Source: Verminephrobacter eiseniae EF01-2 (lineage in GTDB: Bacteria; Pseudomonadota; Gammaproteobacteria; Burkholderiales; Burkholderiaceae_C). From it: a stretch of DNA of 64,000 bases. Made by a program: the position numbers and the translations under genes. Positions 20,001-28,106 of the stretch are shown piece after piece. The stretch spans positions 1,178,001 to 1,242,000 of the forward strand of contig NC_008786.1 of the NCBI RefSeq assembly GCF_000015565.1, written 5' to 3'. Below the pieces are notes generated by a model, which made no database searches, was not told the origin of the DNA, and was given only the letters and a program-made list of their open reading frames with translations. The number at the start of each line of letters is the position of its first letter. Position 1 is the first letter of the stretch.

Positions 20001-21153
20001 ACCCCGGTATAGGCCCCGGGTTGGCGATGAACACGCCGGTGTCCTTGTCCCACTCGGCATGCGCGTTGCTGCCGGAGATCTGGCCGTTGATGTCGTAGGT
20101 TTTCGTGCCCACGTATTTCATCGGGGCGCGCATGACGCCGCCATAGCGACGATGCTCGTCGTCGTTGTCCAGCAGGTAGCCAAATGCTGCCAGGCGCAGT
20201 TGGTCGCTGTATTTCTGGATCACGCCGGTGGGTTTGTAGTTGCCGCCGGGATACTGCTGGCACAGTGGGTAGTCGCGGTGGTCCTGGAGTTTGCCCGAGG
20301 CGTCGGCATCGCAGACGCGCACGCGCGCGTAGAAGTAGCCGTCGGAATTGAGCGCCGGAGTGCCCACCAGGTCATAGGCCGAGGTGTCATCGCAGGAGCC
20401 GGTGGGCCCGGCTGCGGTGGTTGGCGCGGCCCTGAAGTAGATGCGATCGAGCATGTTGGCCACATGAATGTCCCGCAAGCCGGCAGCATGGATCATGGGC
20501 AGGGGCAGTGCGCCATGGTAGCTGCCACCATGCGCCCGCAGGTGTTTTGCCGGAAAGTAGTCTGGGTGGTTCCACATGCACTGGGGGTTGCCGTCGCCGG
20601 GCAGCATCGCGCGCTGCAAGACGGTCAGTGCTGGGGTGTCGATATGGCGGTCTCCGCCCGAGAGTGCCAGGCGAAGCATGTCGATGGCAGAGCCGGAGGC
20701 CCAGTTCAGGAAGTTGCCGCTGAATGCGTTGGCGCAGCGGCGCTTGGTTGCCGGCCCGGTGCGTTCGAATCGTTTGTCGGCTTTTGCGCGGGCGTCGTTG
20801 TATGCGTAGCAGCTTTGTGCATCGTAGTAACCCAGGTACTCTTTGTCCGGGCTGTATGTGTCGTCGGTGGCGTTTTGCGAGGTGTATTGCGCTCCGACTG
20901 TCGGAAACTCCACCGATAGCGCAAGCAGCAAGGCGGGTTTGTCTGCCGGCGGCGCTGCATGCAAGGGGGTGTTGGCCAGAGCGACTGTTTTGGGTGCGGG
21001 CAGGGCTTCGGTGCCCAGGGCCATGCAGTGGCTGCCCAGGGCGATGGGCAGCAAGATCGAGGTCAGATAAGTGGCGCGGCTTGGGGGTGGGCGTTTGCGC
21101 TGCCTTGGCCCGCTTTGTCCGGGTGCGCCTGCCCGGCACGGTTTGCTCATCAT
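17059..21153 (-). CDS. pilY1: PilY1/PilC-type type IV pilus tip adhesin
   Basis: A very large secreted protein (about 1364 residues from the ATG at 21153). The C-terminal half has the PilY1 beta-propeller signatures: GDIVNSNISYSGPPS, VFVGANDGMLHAFNANTGDE, FALDVSDPA, VYRWFAVVGSGV, and YVGDLHGKLWRLQFAGKG. Family members sit at the pilus tip and control pilus extension and adhesion. The N-terminal half is a divergent vWA-like region in which the usual ILLTDG-type strand appears as CVKSHILLVGDIHTHEHH. A Gly/Pro-rich repeat (PGPIPGSTPGSMPGTP) interrupts this half. A basic N-terminus and a hydrophobic stretch (YLTSILLPIALGSHCMAL) suggest a signal peptide. Starts at 21165 or 21324 are also open and the choice is uncertain. 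No minor pilin genes adjoin it. Confidence 0.85.
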   Translation of the reverse strand: MMSKPCRAGAPGQSGPRQRKRPPPSRATYLTSILLPIALGSHCMALGTEALPAPKTVALANTPLHAAPPADKPALLLALSVEFPTVGAQYTSQNATDDTYSPDKEYLGYYDAQSCYAYNDARAKADKRFERTGPATKRRCANAFSGNFLNWASGSAIDMLRLALSGGDRHIDTPALTVLQRAMLPGDGNPQCMWNHPDYFPAKHLRAHGGSYHGALPLPMIHAAGLRDIHVANMLDRIYFRAAPTTAAGPTGSCDDTSAYDLVGTPALNSDGYFYARVRVCDADASGKLQDHRDYPLCQQYPGGNYKPTGVIQKYSDQLRLAAFGYLLDNDDEHRRYGGVMRAPMKYVGTKTYDINGQISGSNAHAEWDKDTGVFIANPGPIPGSTPGSMPGTPAISGVINYLNKFGRTGAVPGLYKELDPVGELHYEALRYLQGLAPDPRAIAGVPANGALADGYPVYTQWDDPYGAGRTNASDYSCVKSHILLVGDIHTHEHHALPGPDAARNIPDIDHWREAIKRFESASGNPHTGHWTFTKPIIGLAYWARTNDIRGAGWSAQPDKQRPGLRVKTWAFDVNEAGLQSDAATRRTRNQFFMAAKYGGFETALARPGPHDANVHPFRDRHGQFIDDVWQKPEQPGEASAYHFLDPAGPAPARGLLSAFDRIFYRASMGMRSAAGARLNTGSQLSQGSVMYSARFDTGDWSGDVVAEPIGHNASQALEILPPLWRAAQQLDRMPPARRNIHVGRPGRHPVPVASRFTRDDIDLRSLALHFGGAAGADRIAYLRGDRSKEGAPFRLRSSLLGDIVNSNISYSGPPSNVFPGAGYADFRRQYGARTPAVFVGANDGMLHAFNANTGDELFAYIPSWLVPRLSALTEPGFRNHHQSYVDAPSVVAQAWVGPGNSSARDWKTVLVSGTGAGGAGVFALDVSDPARFDSSHVMWEFTRADDPDMGQVLGSPRIMKIRTNAPMRNGRRQAAVYRWFAVVGSGVNNHVPDDNQPQPGSGRPALFLLALDKPAGQAWLPGHNYFKVSLPTDPGLARTVAPGLANFSALYGIQGEVTDIYVGDLHGKLWRLQFAGKGTDKWSMNGLSFFDQGTAASPAPYPLYSARSDDGQVQPLFAAPAVFVGPVVGGVETFYVVVGTGKYLEVPDGASTIGQSVYVIYDNGSTRADASPAVSAIAGRGRLQQGVVDTGNQTVSVRAFRWGRPRSDADVATRAGWFFDLPVSGERIDQAALDLGDLSALVQSKIPPARGSGACSNALGGGHRYYLIIGNAKAGYVSSSQGFLGPAVVVSSDQARVTAADSTGRRQREVLRFAVPPTHGGAGAGSGSALAPARDTVGRLSWQRIFNYQELKGKVDKSSAASP

Positions 21154-21226
21154 GCGGCGGTCCATGGGTGACAAACTGCAACTTCGTGCCGGCAAGCGTA
21201 CTCCGGCCTGTATCCGGGACCAATAG

Positions 21227-21834
21227 ATGAAATCCCGTAAGCAGTCGGTCACTCTGCGCTTGGCCCGCAGTCTTGGATCTTGGCCAGCCACCACAGCCAA
21301 GCATGCTGCGCGCTTGGAGCCCAACGCACGGCGCTGGCTGACGGCAATGCCACGCAGAAGAACAGGCGGTGCTGCACGGCGACAACGGCGCCACGCTCAA
21401 GACCACACAGGGCAGGACAAAGCGATCTTCGCGGCGCGACATGCGTCGTACACGAGAACCCGAGCGCTCCACTCGACACGCTGGTCAGGGGCCACGCGCA
21501 ACGGCTTGCCCATCGAGGCCGTGGCGCTGAATTCAGAACGCGACCCGGTCGTCGAAATGCACACCAGCGCACAAGATATTCAGTCAGCGGCTGCTTGAAT
21601 GCAGCGACAACTATCTCGACAGTATGGCAATGGCTGGAATTTGGTCAGGTTTCATCGACATGATCGGCCTTTCAAGGCAAAAATCGCAACACAGGATTGC
21701 CAGCCCAGGTTTTGACGCAATTTGCAGAATTTCTACACAAAAATTCAATGTGTTTATGCGAGACATTCCCTTATGCGTCGCATCCCGGATGAGCATGAGA
21801 ACGCTTCCTGAGACGGCCCTTACAATCGCGTTCC
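21227..21834. other. Intergenic region with a possible transposase scrap, then an AT-richer leader before pyrF
   Basis: At 21350-21410 one frame reads AEEQAVLHGDNGATLK, which resembles the VLHSDNGxxxK segment around the second acidic residue of IS3-type DDE transposases. A stop precedes it and the similarity ends after about 15 residues, so at most it is a tiny remnant. From 21600 to 21834 base composition is clearly lower in GC than its surroundings and no gene is seen. TACAAT at 21821 is too close to the pyrF start to be a normal -10 element. Confidence 0.35.
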
Positions 21835-22659
21835 ATGAATTTCACCGACATGCTGCGTGCGGCCACGGCGCGGCACGGCTCTTTGCTGTGCGTGGGCCTG
21901 GACCCCGAGCCCGCGCGGTTCCCTGCGGGGATGCAGGGCGATGCGCGCAAGATCTATGACTTTTGCGCGGCTGTCGTCGATGCCACGGCCGATCTGGTCT
22001 GTGCGTTCAAGCCCCAGATTGCCTACTTTGCCGCCCATGGCGCGGAAGCGCAGCTCGAACGCCTGATGCAGCACATGCGCAGCAACGCGCCCCAGGTGCC
22101 GGTGATCCTGGACGCCAAGCGCGGCGATATCGGCGCCACCGCCGAGCAGTACGCCAAGGAAGCCTTCGAGCGCTACGGTGCCGACGCGGTCACTCTGTCG
22201 CCGTTCATGGGCTTTGACTCGATAGCGCCTTATCTGGCCTACCGTGGCAAAGGCGCTTTCCTGCTGTGCCGCACCTCGAACCCGGGCGGTGATGATCTGC
22301 AAAACCAGCGCTTGGCCAGCGTCGCCGGCCAACCGTTGCTGTACGAGCATCTGGCCAGCCTCGCGCAAGGCCCCTGGAACCGCAATGGCCAGTTGGGTCT
22401 GGTGGTGGGCGCCACCTATCCGCAAGAGATCGAGCGCGTGCGCAGCCTTGCCCCGACGCTGCCGCTGCTGATCCCCGGCGTGGGCGCCCAGGGGGGCGAT
22501 GCAGCCGCTGCCGTGCGCGCAGGGCTGCGCAGCGATGCGCCGATCATCGTGAACTCGTCCCGCACCATCCTCTACGCTGGCGCTGGCGCGGACTTTGCTG
22601 GCGCAGCACGCGCCCAGGCGCTGCGCATGCGTGCGCTGCTGCAAGCCGCCCGGCGCTGA
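21835..22659 (+). CDS. pyrF: Orotidine 5'-phosphate decarboxylase (type 2)
   Basis: Last step of de novo UMP synthesis. The 274-residue TIM-barrel protein has LCVGLDPEPARF near the start and the catalytic K-D-K-D-type motif as LDAKRGDIGATAEQYA (Asp93, Lys95, Asp98). SPFMGFDS and the phosphate-binding end IIVNSSRTILYA follow. The length and motif style match the longer bacterial/mycobacterial-type PyrF common in Burkholderiales. The gene appears to be monocistronic; the next gene starts about 115 bp later. Confidence 0.94.
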   Translation: MNFTDMLRAATARHGSLLCVGLDPEPARFPAGMQGDARKIYDFCAAVVDATADLVCAFKPQIAYFAAHGAEAQLERLMQHMRSNAPQVPVILDAKRGDIGATAEQYAKEAFERYGADAVTLSPFMGFDSIAPYLAYRGKGAFLLCRTSNPGGDDLQNQRLASVAGQPLLYEHLASLAQGPWNRNGQLGLVVGATYPQEIERVRSLAPTLPLLIPGVGAQGGDAAAAVRAGLRSDAPIIVNSSRTILYAGAGADFAGAARAQALRMRALLQAARR

Positions 22660-22775
22660 CCCGGCCATGGTCGGCACGGCGGCCACCCTGCGGGCACTGC
22701 GGGTGCAGCCGGGCGGGATGAGAAACTGCCATGGCCGCCCATCCCGCACCCTCCATCCCCTCGTCAAGGAATCCC

Positions 22776-23768
22776 ATGCCCTGCTCCCCGTCCCTGCGCC
22801 GCACTGCCCTGCTGGCCCTGTATGCCCTGCTATGCGGCTTGGCCGTCCCTGCAACCCCTGCGCTGGCGCAAGAGGTCTATCCCTCCCGGCCCGTCAGCAT
22901 CGTCGTAGGTTACCCGCCGGGTGGCAGCGTCGACCTGGTCGCGCGCACCTTGGCCGTCGAGTTGGGCCACAGGCTCGGCGTGCCCATGGTGATTGAGAAC
23001 ATCGGCGGTGCCGGTGGCGCCATCGGCGCCCAGAGAGTGGCCAGCGCTGCACCCGATGGCTACACGCTGCTCGTAGGCTCGATCAATGAATTGGTGATCA
23101 ACAAACTGGTGACCAGGGCGGTCAAATACGATCTGAAGGATTTCAGCGCCATCGGCCACATCGTCTCGCAGCCGCTGGTGCTGGTGGCTTCGCCCGGGGT
23201 GGGGGTGCAGAATTTGGCCGAATTCACGCAAAAGGTCGCGCGCAACCCGGGCAAGTTCAGCTATGGCAGTTCGGGCGTGGGTACCTCGCTGCACTTGGCC
23301 GGTGAAATGATCAAGGAGCAGGGTCGGTTGTTCATGACGCATATCCCGTACCGCGGCGTGGCGCCGCTGGCCAGTGACCTGTTGGGCAACAACCTGGAGT
23401 TCGGCATGTTCGCGCTCTCCAGCGGCCTGCCGTACATCAAAAGCGGCAAGCTGATCGCGCTGGGCACGACCGAGGCCAGCCGCTCGGCCATCACGCCCGA
23501 CATCCCGGCGCTGGCCGAGTCGCCGCAGTACAAGAACGTGGATATAGGCGGCTGGTTCGCCCTGATGGCCCCTGCCGGCCTGCCCCGGCCGACGCTCGAC
23601 AGGCTCAGGAAGGCGCTGCACGACAGCTTGCAGTCCGGCGAATTCCGCCAAAAGATGCAAGACAATGGCGCCACCGTCGCCGCCACCAAGCTGGACATAG
23701 ACCAGTTCCTGGCGGCCGAGGTGGCCAAGTACCGCAAGATCATTGCCTCTGCCAGGATCGAAGAATGA
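22776..23768 (+). CDS. Bug-family (TctC-like) periplasmic binding protein
   Basis: About 330 residues. A signal peptide (RRTALLALYALLCGLAVPATPALA, cut before QEVYPSRPV) leads into the family opening YPSRPVSIVVGYPPGGSVDLVAR. IENIGGAGGAIGAQRVASAAPDGYTLL and YGSSGVGTSLHLAGEM are diagnostic of Bug solute receptors, which are hugely expanded in Burkholderiales. Ligands are mostly carboxylates; the ligand here is unknown. AAGGA lies seven bases before the ATG at 22776, which is preferred to 22731. It overlaps the next gene by four bases, so its ligand may be related to the substrate of the deacylase. Confidence 0.9.
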   Translation: MPCSPSLRRTALLALYALLCGLAVPATPALAQEVYPSRPVSIVVGYPPGGSVDLVARTLAVELGHRLGVPMVIENIGGAGGAIGAQRVASAAPDGYTLLVGSINELVINKLVTRAVKYDLKDFSAIGHIVSQPLVLVASPGVGVQNLAEFTQKVARNPGKFSYGSSGVGTSLHLAGEMIKEQGRLFMTHIPYRGVAPLASDLLGNNLEFGMFALSSGLPYIKSGKLIALGTTEASRSAITPDIPALAESPQYKNVDIGGWFALMAPAGLPRPTLDRLRKALHDSLQSGEFRQKMQDNGATVAATKLDIDQFLAAEVAKYRKIIASARIEE

Positions 23769-24757
23769 ACCTACCGCACCCGACGGCCCGAACGACCCCG
23801 ACTTTCGCCCTGCCGGTGCCGGACTTGGCGGCTTGGCGCGCAGGCAACACCGGCACCGAAGGCGTATGGCACTTCGACTCGGGCCAACCCGGGCGCCACC
23901 TGATGATCAGCGCCCTGGTGCACGGCAACGAACTGTGTGGCGCCTGGGCCGTCAAGGGTCTGCTGGAGGCCGGTCTGCGTCCGCAGCAGGGCCGGCTCAC
24001 ACTGGCCTTGTGCAACCTCGAAGCCTTCGACCGTTTCGATGCCGCCCGGCACGACGCGGCGCGCTACATCGACGAAGACCTGAACCGCCAGTGGCTCGAC
24101 GAGCGCATCGCCGCAGCCGACACCCGCGAAAGACGCCGCGCCGCGGCGTTGCGGCCTTTCGTGGCGCGCGCGGACTGGCTGCTGGACATCCACTCGATGC
24201 ACGAGCCCTCGGCGCCGCTGCTGCTCACCGGCACCCGGGCGCGCAACCTGCAACTGGCGCAGGCCCTGCGCACGCCCGAATACATCGTCGTCGATGCCGG
24301 CCACCCCCAAGGCGTGCGCATGCGCGACTATGGCCGCTTTGGCCGCCCGGACGCCGAGGGCGGCGACACCCGTTCGTTGCTCATCGAATGCGGCTTCCAT
24401 GGCGACCCGGCCAGCCGCGCCGTGGCGCAAGACCTGTGCCTGCGCGTGCTCGCCCAATCCGGCCTGCTGAGCGCTGCGGCCCTGGCGCAACGATTGCCCG
24501 GCTGGCGCCTGCCCGATGCACCACGCCAATGGGTGCTGGAGGTGACCGCCCCCGTGGTCGCCAGCAGCAGCGCCTTTCGCTTTGCCGCGCCCTACACCGG
24601 GCTGGAGCGGGTCGCAAAGGCCGGCACCGTGATCGGCGATAACGACGGCGTTGCCGTGACAACGCCCTATGACGACTGCGTGCTGGTCATGCCCTCCACC
24701 CGGCAGGCGTGTGCCGGTGTCACCGTGGTGCGTTTTGCGCGCTGCCGGTCGATCTGA
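23765..24757 (+). CDS. Succinylglutamate desuccinylase/aspartoacylase family metallo-deacylase
   Basis: A 330-residue zinc carboxypeptidase-like protein. HGNELCGAW supplies the first zinc ligands (His and Glu of HxxE), RYIDEDLNRQW is the arginine-containing substrate strand, and DIHSMHEPS supplies the third zinc histidine. A later LLIECGFHGDP carries the catalytic glutamate. Family members cleave N-acyl amino acids. The exact substrate is not visible, but it is not obviously AstE because no other ast genes are present. It is translationally coupled (ATGA) to the Bug receptor, suggesting import and hydrolysis of an N-acyl carboxylate. Confidence 0.85.
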   Translation: MNLPHPTARTTPTFALPVPDLAAWRAGNTGTEGVWHFDSGQPGRHLMISALVHGNELCGAWAVKGLLEAGLRPQQGRLTLALCNLEAFDRFDAARHDAARYIDEDLNRQWLDERIAAADTRERRRAAALRPFVARADWLLDIHSMHEPSAPLLLTGTRARNLQLAQALRTPEYIVVDAGHPQGVRMRDYGRFGRPDAEGGDTRSLLIECGFHGDPASRAVAQDLCLRVLAQSGLLSAAALAQRLPGWRLPDAPRQWVLEVTAPVVASSSAFRFAAPYTGLERVAKAGTVIGDNDGVAVTTPYDDCVLVMPSTRQACAGVTVVRFARCRSI

Positions 24758-25022
24758 AACACCCTGCCCCCGAGGCGCTGATGCCTGCGCGGGCGATCTG
24801 CATGACCGATACCAATGACCAATGGGTCCAGCGCCATCACGACACCGGCGCGCAGGCGGATCACCCGCAAGGGGCGCAGCGCCTGTCCCTGCGGTGGCCG
24901 AGGGTATGGTCGCGAACTCCAGCGGGGGCGGGCCATGGATCCGCTGCGTTGCCCATCACGCCATGCGGCACGGCGGCGCTTGTCACGTCCCCGGTGTGCC
25001 CCGGTGCGCGCGCCATCACCTG
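24758..25022. other. Intergenic stretch before MITE copy 2
   Basis: High-GC sequence with no frame that resembles a known protein on either strand. Confidence 0.5.
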
Positions 25023-25182
25023 GTGTCGCGTCACGGATCAGATGTCGTAGGCTGCGCGCAGCCATCGGAGCGCAACGCAAGGCGCATCGCGCAGCCCATA
25101 CCGAGCGTATTGGCAAGCGATGCAACGCCGCGATGCGCTTCGATGGCCAGCGCAGACCGACAGATGATCGGTGACGCGACAC
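25023..25182 (+). mobile_element. MITE copy 2 (160 bp)
   Basis: Same element as at 3113, in the same orientation, starting GTGTCGCGTCACGG and ending GGTGACGCGACAC. TA is present on the right (25183-25184), but the left flank is TG, so one target copy has mutated. It ends only 50 bp before the DUF3460 start codon. Confidence 0.88.
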
Positions 25183-25205
25183 TAGCAGACAGGCGGCGGT
25201 AAAAT
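25176..25205 (+). promoter_or_regulatory. Possible hybrid promoter: MITE end supplies a -35-like hexamer
   Basis: GCGACA, formed by the last bases of MITE copy 2, is 18 bp from TAAAAT at 25200-25205, and the DUF3460 ATG is 27 bp further on. GCGACA matches four of six consensus -35 bases and TAAAAT five of six -10 bases. This is a pattern match only. Confidence 0.3.
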
Positions 25206-25232
25206 CCGGCCCTGCACAGAGGTAACCCGCCC

Positions 25233-25439
25233 ATGTCCATTTTCCGCCGCCCCGACTACCAGTCCGACACCACGCAATTCATCAACCAGCTCAAGGCCCG
25301 CCTGCCCGGGTTGGAAAAGCAGCAACTGGCCGGCCGTGCCCTGCTGTGGGACAAGAACGTAGACCGCCAGCTCTGGGCCGAATTGCGCGCCGCCCGGGTG
25401 CCGCAAAAGCCCTATGTCTACCAGACGGACAGCCACTGA
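25233..25439 (+). CDS. DUF3460 family protein
   Basis: Small 68-residue protein of unknown function, conserved in Burkholderiales. It shows the family pattern: FRRPDYQSDTTQFINQLKAR at the start, GRALLWDK in the middle and PYVYQTD at the end. No membrane segment or signal peptide. It is typically found just before scpA, as here, so a link to chromosome organisation is possible but unproven. AGAGGTAA lies upstream of the ATG. Confidence 0.85.
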   Translation: MSIFRRPDYQSDTTQFINQLKARLPGLEKQQLAGRALLWDKNVDRQLWAELRAARVPQKPYVYQTDSH

Positions 25440-25507
25440 ATCGCGCAGCAAAACGACCGGTAGCGCATGCTCTCCATGCCCCTGCGGCCACCTGGTTGGG
25501 GCCATCG

Positions 25508-26338
25508 ATGACCACGGCAAGCCCCGTCGATGCGCCCGGCATGCCGGTGGTGGTCGACCAAGTGGCGCTGGCGCGGCTGTATGGCGAGCCGCTGTTTGCG
25601 CTGCCCACCGATCTGTACATCCCGCCCGATGCGCTGGAGGTCTTTCTCGAAGCCTTTGAAGGCCCGCTGGATCTGCTGCTGTACCTGATCCGCAAGCAGA
25701 ACTTCAACATCCTGGACATCCCCATGGCGGGCGTCACGCGCCAGTATCTGGCGTATGTCGAGGAGATCCGCAGCCGCAATCTGGAACTGGCCGCCGAATA
25801 CCTGCTGATGGCCGCGATGCTGATCGAGATCAAGTCGCGCATGCTGCTGCCCCCCAGAAAGCAAGAGGGCGGCGCAGAGCCCGAAGATCCGCGCGCCGAA
25901 CTGGTGCGCCGCCTGCTCGAATACGAGCAGATGAAGCTGGCCGCGCAGCGGCTGTCGCAGATGCCGCAGCATGGGCGCGATTTTTTGAAGGCCCAGGTGT
26001 TCATCGAGCAAAGCCTGCAGCCGCGTTTTCCCGCAGTGCAGGTGCGGCAGTTGCAACAGGCCTGGCGCGACATCCTCCAACGCGCCCAACTCGTGCAGCA
26101 CCACAAGATCACGCGCGCCGAGCTTTCGGTGCGCGAGTACATGAGTCGGGTGCTCAAGACGCTGCAAGGCCGCCGCTTCGTCGCGTTCGAAGATCTCTTT
26201 GAACCCGGCCAAGGCCGCAGCGTGCTGGTGGTGATCTTCATCGCGCTGCTGGAACTGGCCAAAGAGGCGCTGATCGAGATCACCCAGGCCGAGGCGTTCG
26301 CGCCCATCTACCTGCGGCTGGCGTACACACCGGTGTAG
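25508..26338 (+). CDS. scpA: Segregation and condensation protein A
   Basis: Kleisin subunit that bridges the SMC head domains in the SMC-ScpAB condensin. The 276-residue protein has the diagnostic N-terminal FEGPLDLLLYLIRKQNFNILDIPM, then ELAAEYLLMAAMLIEIKSRMLLPP, a variable linker (EGGAEPEDPRAEL), and a C-terminal winged-helix segment with FEDLF and FIALLELAKEALIEITQ. An N-terminal extension of about 45 residues precedes the kleisin helix. smc and scpB are not in this window. ATG at 25508 is the first in frame after the upstream gene. Confidence 0.93.
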   Translation: MTTASPVDAPGMPVVVDQVALARLYGEPLFALPTDLYIPPDALEVFLEAFEGPLDLLLYLIRKQNFNILDIPMAGVTRQYLAYVEEIRSRNLELAAEYLLMAAMLIEIKSRMLLPPRKQEGGAEPEDPRAELVRRLLEYEQMKLAAQRLSQMPQHGRDFLKAQVFIEQSLQPRFPAVQVRQLQQAWRDILQRAQLVQHHKITRAELSVREYMSRVLKTLQGRRFVAFEDLFEPGQGRSVLVVIFIALLELAKEALIEITQAEAFAPIYLRLAYTPV

Positions 26339-26420
26339 CCTGCCGTCCGGCACATCCTTCACGTCGTTCGCTCTTCACCGCCTTGGCCGCTGGCCATGGC
26401 AGCCACCACCACCGCAAGCC

Positions 26421-28007
26421 ATGGCAGCCCACGATTTCGACGTTCTCATCGCCGGCAGCGGCCTGGCCGGTCTGTCCGCCGCGCTGCACCTGGCGCCCAC
26501 GCACCGCGTGGCCGTGATCACCAAGCGCCAGTTGCAAGACGGCTCCAGCGGCCGGGCCCAGGGCGGCATCGCCGCCGTGCTGGCCGATGACGACAGCTTT
26601 GCCGCGCATATCGAAGACACCCTGGTGGCCGGTGCCGGCCTGTGCGACCTGGCCACCACCCGCTTCGTGGTGGAGAACGCGCCCGCATCGATTGCCTGGC
26701 TGCGCCAGTTGGGCGTGCCTTTCACGCTCGAAGGCGAACTGCTGCACCTGACCCGCGAGGGCGGCCACAGCGCCCGCCGCATCGCCCATGTCACCGACGC
26801 CACCGGCGCGGCGGTGCAGCGCACGCTGATCGACGCGGTGCGCGGCACGCCAAACATCACGCTGTTCGAGCACCATACGCTGGTCGACCTGATCAGCACC
26901 AGCAAGCTGGGCCTGCCCGGCCACCGCTGCCTGGGCCTGTACGCGCTCGACAGCCGGACCGACACCGTCATCACCTTGCGCGCGAGCCAGACCATTTTGG
27001 CCACCGGCGGCGCGGGCAAGGTCTACCTGTACACCACCAACCCCGACACCGCCACCGGCGACGGCATTGCCGCCGCCTGGCGCGCGGGCTGCCGCGTGGC
27101 AAACATGGAGTTCATACAGTTTCACCCCACCGGGCTGTACCACCCGCACGCCAAGTCCTTCCTGATCAGCGAGGCGGTGCGCGGCGAGGGCGGGCTGCTG
27201 CTGCTGCCGCCTGCGGCCGGGGGCACGCGCTTCATGCCCGAGCATGACCCGCGCGCCGAACTGGCCCCGCGCGACGTGGTGGCCCGCGCCATCGACTTCG
27301 AGATGAAGCGCCATGGGCTCGACTGCGTGCACCTGGATATCTCGCACCAAAGCCCGGCGTTTTTGCAGGCGCATTTTCCGAACATCCTGGCGCACTGCGC
27401 AGCACTGGGCATCGACATCACGCGCGCGCCCATCCCGGTGGTGCCCACGGCGCATTTCACCTGCGGCGGTGTGCTCACCGACCTGGCGGGCCGCACCGAC
27501 CTGCCCGGCCTGCATGCCGTGGGCGAGGTGGCCTGCACCGGCCTGCACGGGGCCAACCGGCTGGCCAGCAACTCGCTGCTCGAATGCCTGGTATTTGCCC
27601 GCGCCACCGCGCAGGCCATTGCCGCCGCGCCGGCCACCGGGCGCCCCGCCTTGCCCGTCTGGGATGACAGCCGCGTGACCGACGCCGACGAGGCGGTGGT
27701 CATCTCGCACAACTGGGACGAACTGCGCCGCTTCATGTGGGACTACGTGGGCATCGTGCGCACCAACAAGCGCCTGGAGCGCGCCGCCCACCGCATTGCG
27801 CTGCTGCAAGGCGAGATCGACGAGTTCTACGCGCACTTTCACGTCACACGCGACCTGCTGGAACTGCGCAACCTGGTACAGGTGGCCGACCTGATCGTGC
27901 GCAGCGCCCAACTGCGCCGCGAAAGCCGCGGCCTGCACTACAGCCGCGACTACCCCGCGCTGGCCGCCCCCGCCGCCCCCACCATCCTGGTGCCGCCGGC
28001 GGCCTGA
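26421..28007 (+). CDS. nadB: L-aspartate oxidase
   Basis: FAD enzyme that oxidises L-aspartate to iminoaspartate, the first step of de novo NAD synthesis. The 528-residue protein has the FAD motif DVLIAGSGLAGLSAAL (7-22), SSGRAQGGIAAVL, the HPTG-containing strand EFIQFHPTGLYHP, the catalytic-site motif HFTCGGVLTDLAG, and GLHGANRLASNSLLECLVF. Its C-terminal helical domain is complete. Length is normal. nadA and nadC are not adjacent. Confidence 0.95.
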   Translation: MAAHDFDVLIAGSGLAGLSAALHLAPTHRVAVITKRQLQDGSSGRAQGGIAAVLADDDSFAAHIEDTLVAGAGLCDLATTRFVVENAPASIAWLRQLGVPFTLEGELLHLTREGGHSARRIAHVTDATGAAVQRTLIDAVRGTPNITLFEHHTLVDLISTSKLGLPGHRCLGLYALDSRTDTVITLRASQTILATGGAGKVYLYTTNPDTATGDGIAAAWRAGCRVANMEFIQFHPTGLYHPHAKSFLISEAVRGEGGLLLLPPAAGGTRFMPEHDPRAELAPRDVVARAIDFEMKRHGLDCVHLDISHQSPAFLQAHFPNILAHCAALGIDITRAPIPVVPTAHFTCGGVLTDLAGRTDLPGLHAVGEVACTGLHGANRLASNSLLECLVFARATAQAIAAAPATGRPALPVWDDSRVTDADEAVVISHNWDELRRFMWDYVGIVRTNKRLERAAHRIALLQGEIDEFYAHFHVTRDLLELRNLVQVADLIVRSAQLRRESRGLHYSRDYPALAAPAAPTILVPPAA

Positions 28008-28106
28008 TTCCATTTCTGAATCGTTCGTGAACGCGAGGCGCAGCGCAGACAGTACCAATGTGCGGCCAGCGAAGCCGACAAAGTGCACGGATGATTGGGA
28101 AATGGA

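Noticed and set aside
21821..21826. TACAAT as a -10 box for pyrF
   Set aside because: It is only eight bases from the start codon, leaving no room for a normal leader; no -35 partner was found.
23765..24757. Naming the deacylase astE
   Set aside because: The zinc ligands fit the whole succinylglutamate desuccinylase/aspartoacylase superfamily and none of the other arginine succinyltransferase genes is nearby.
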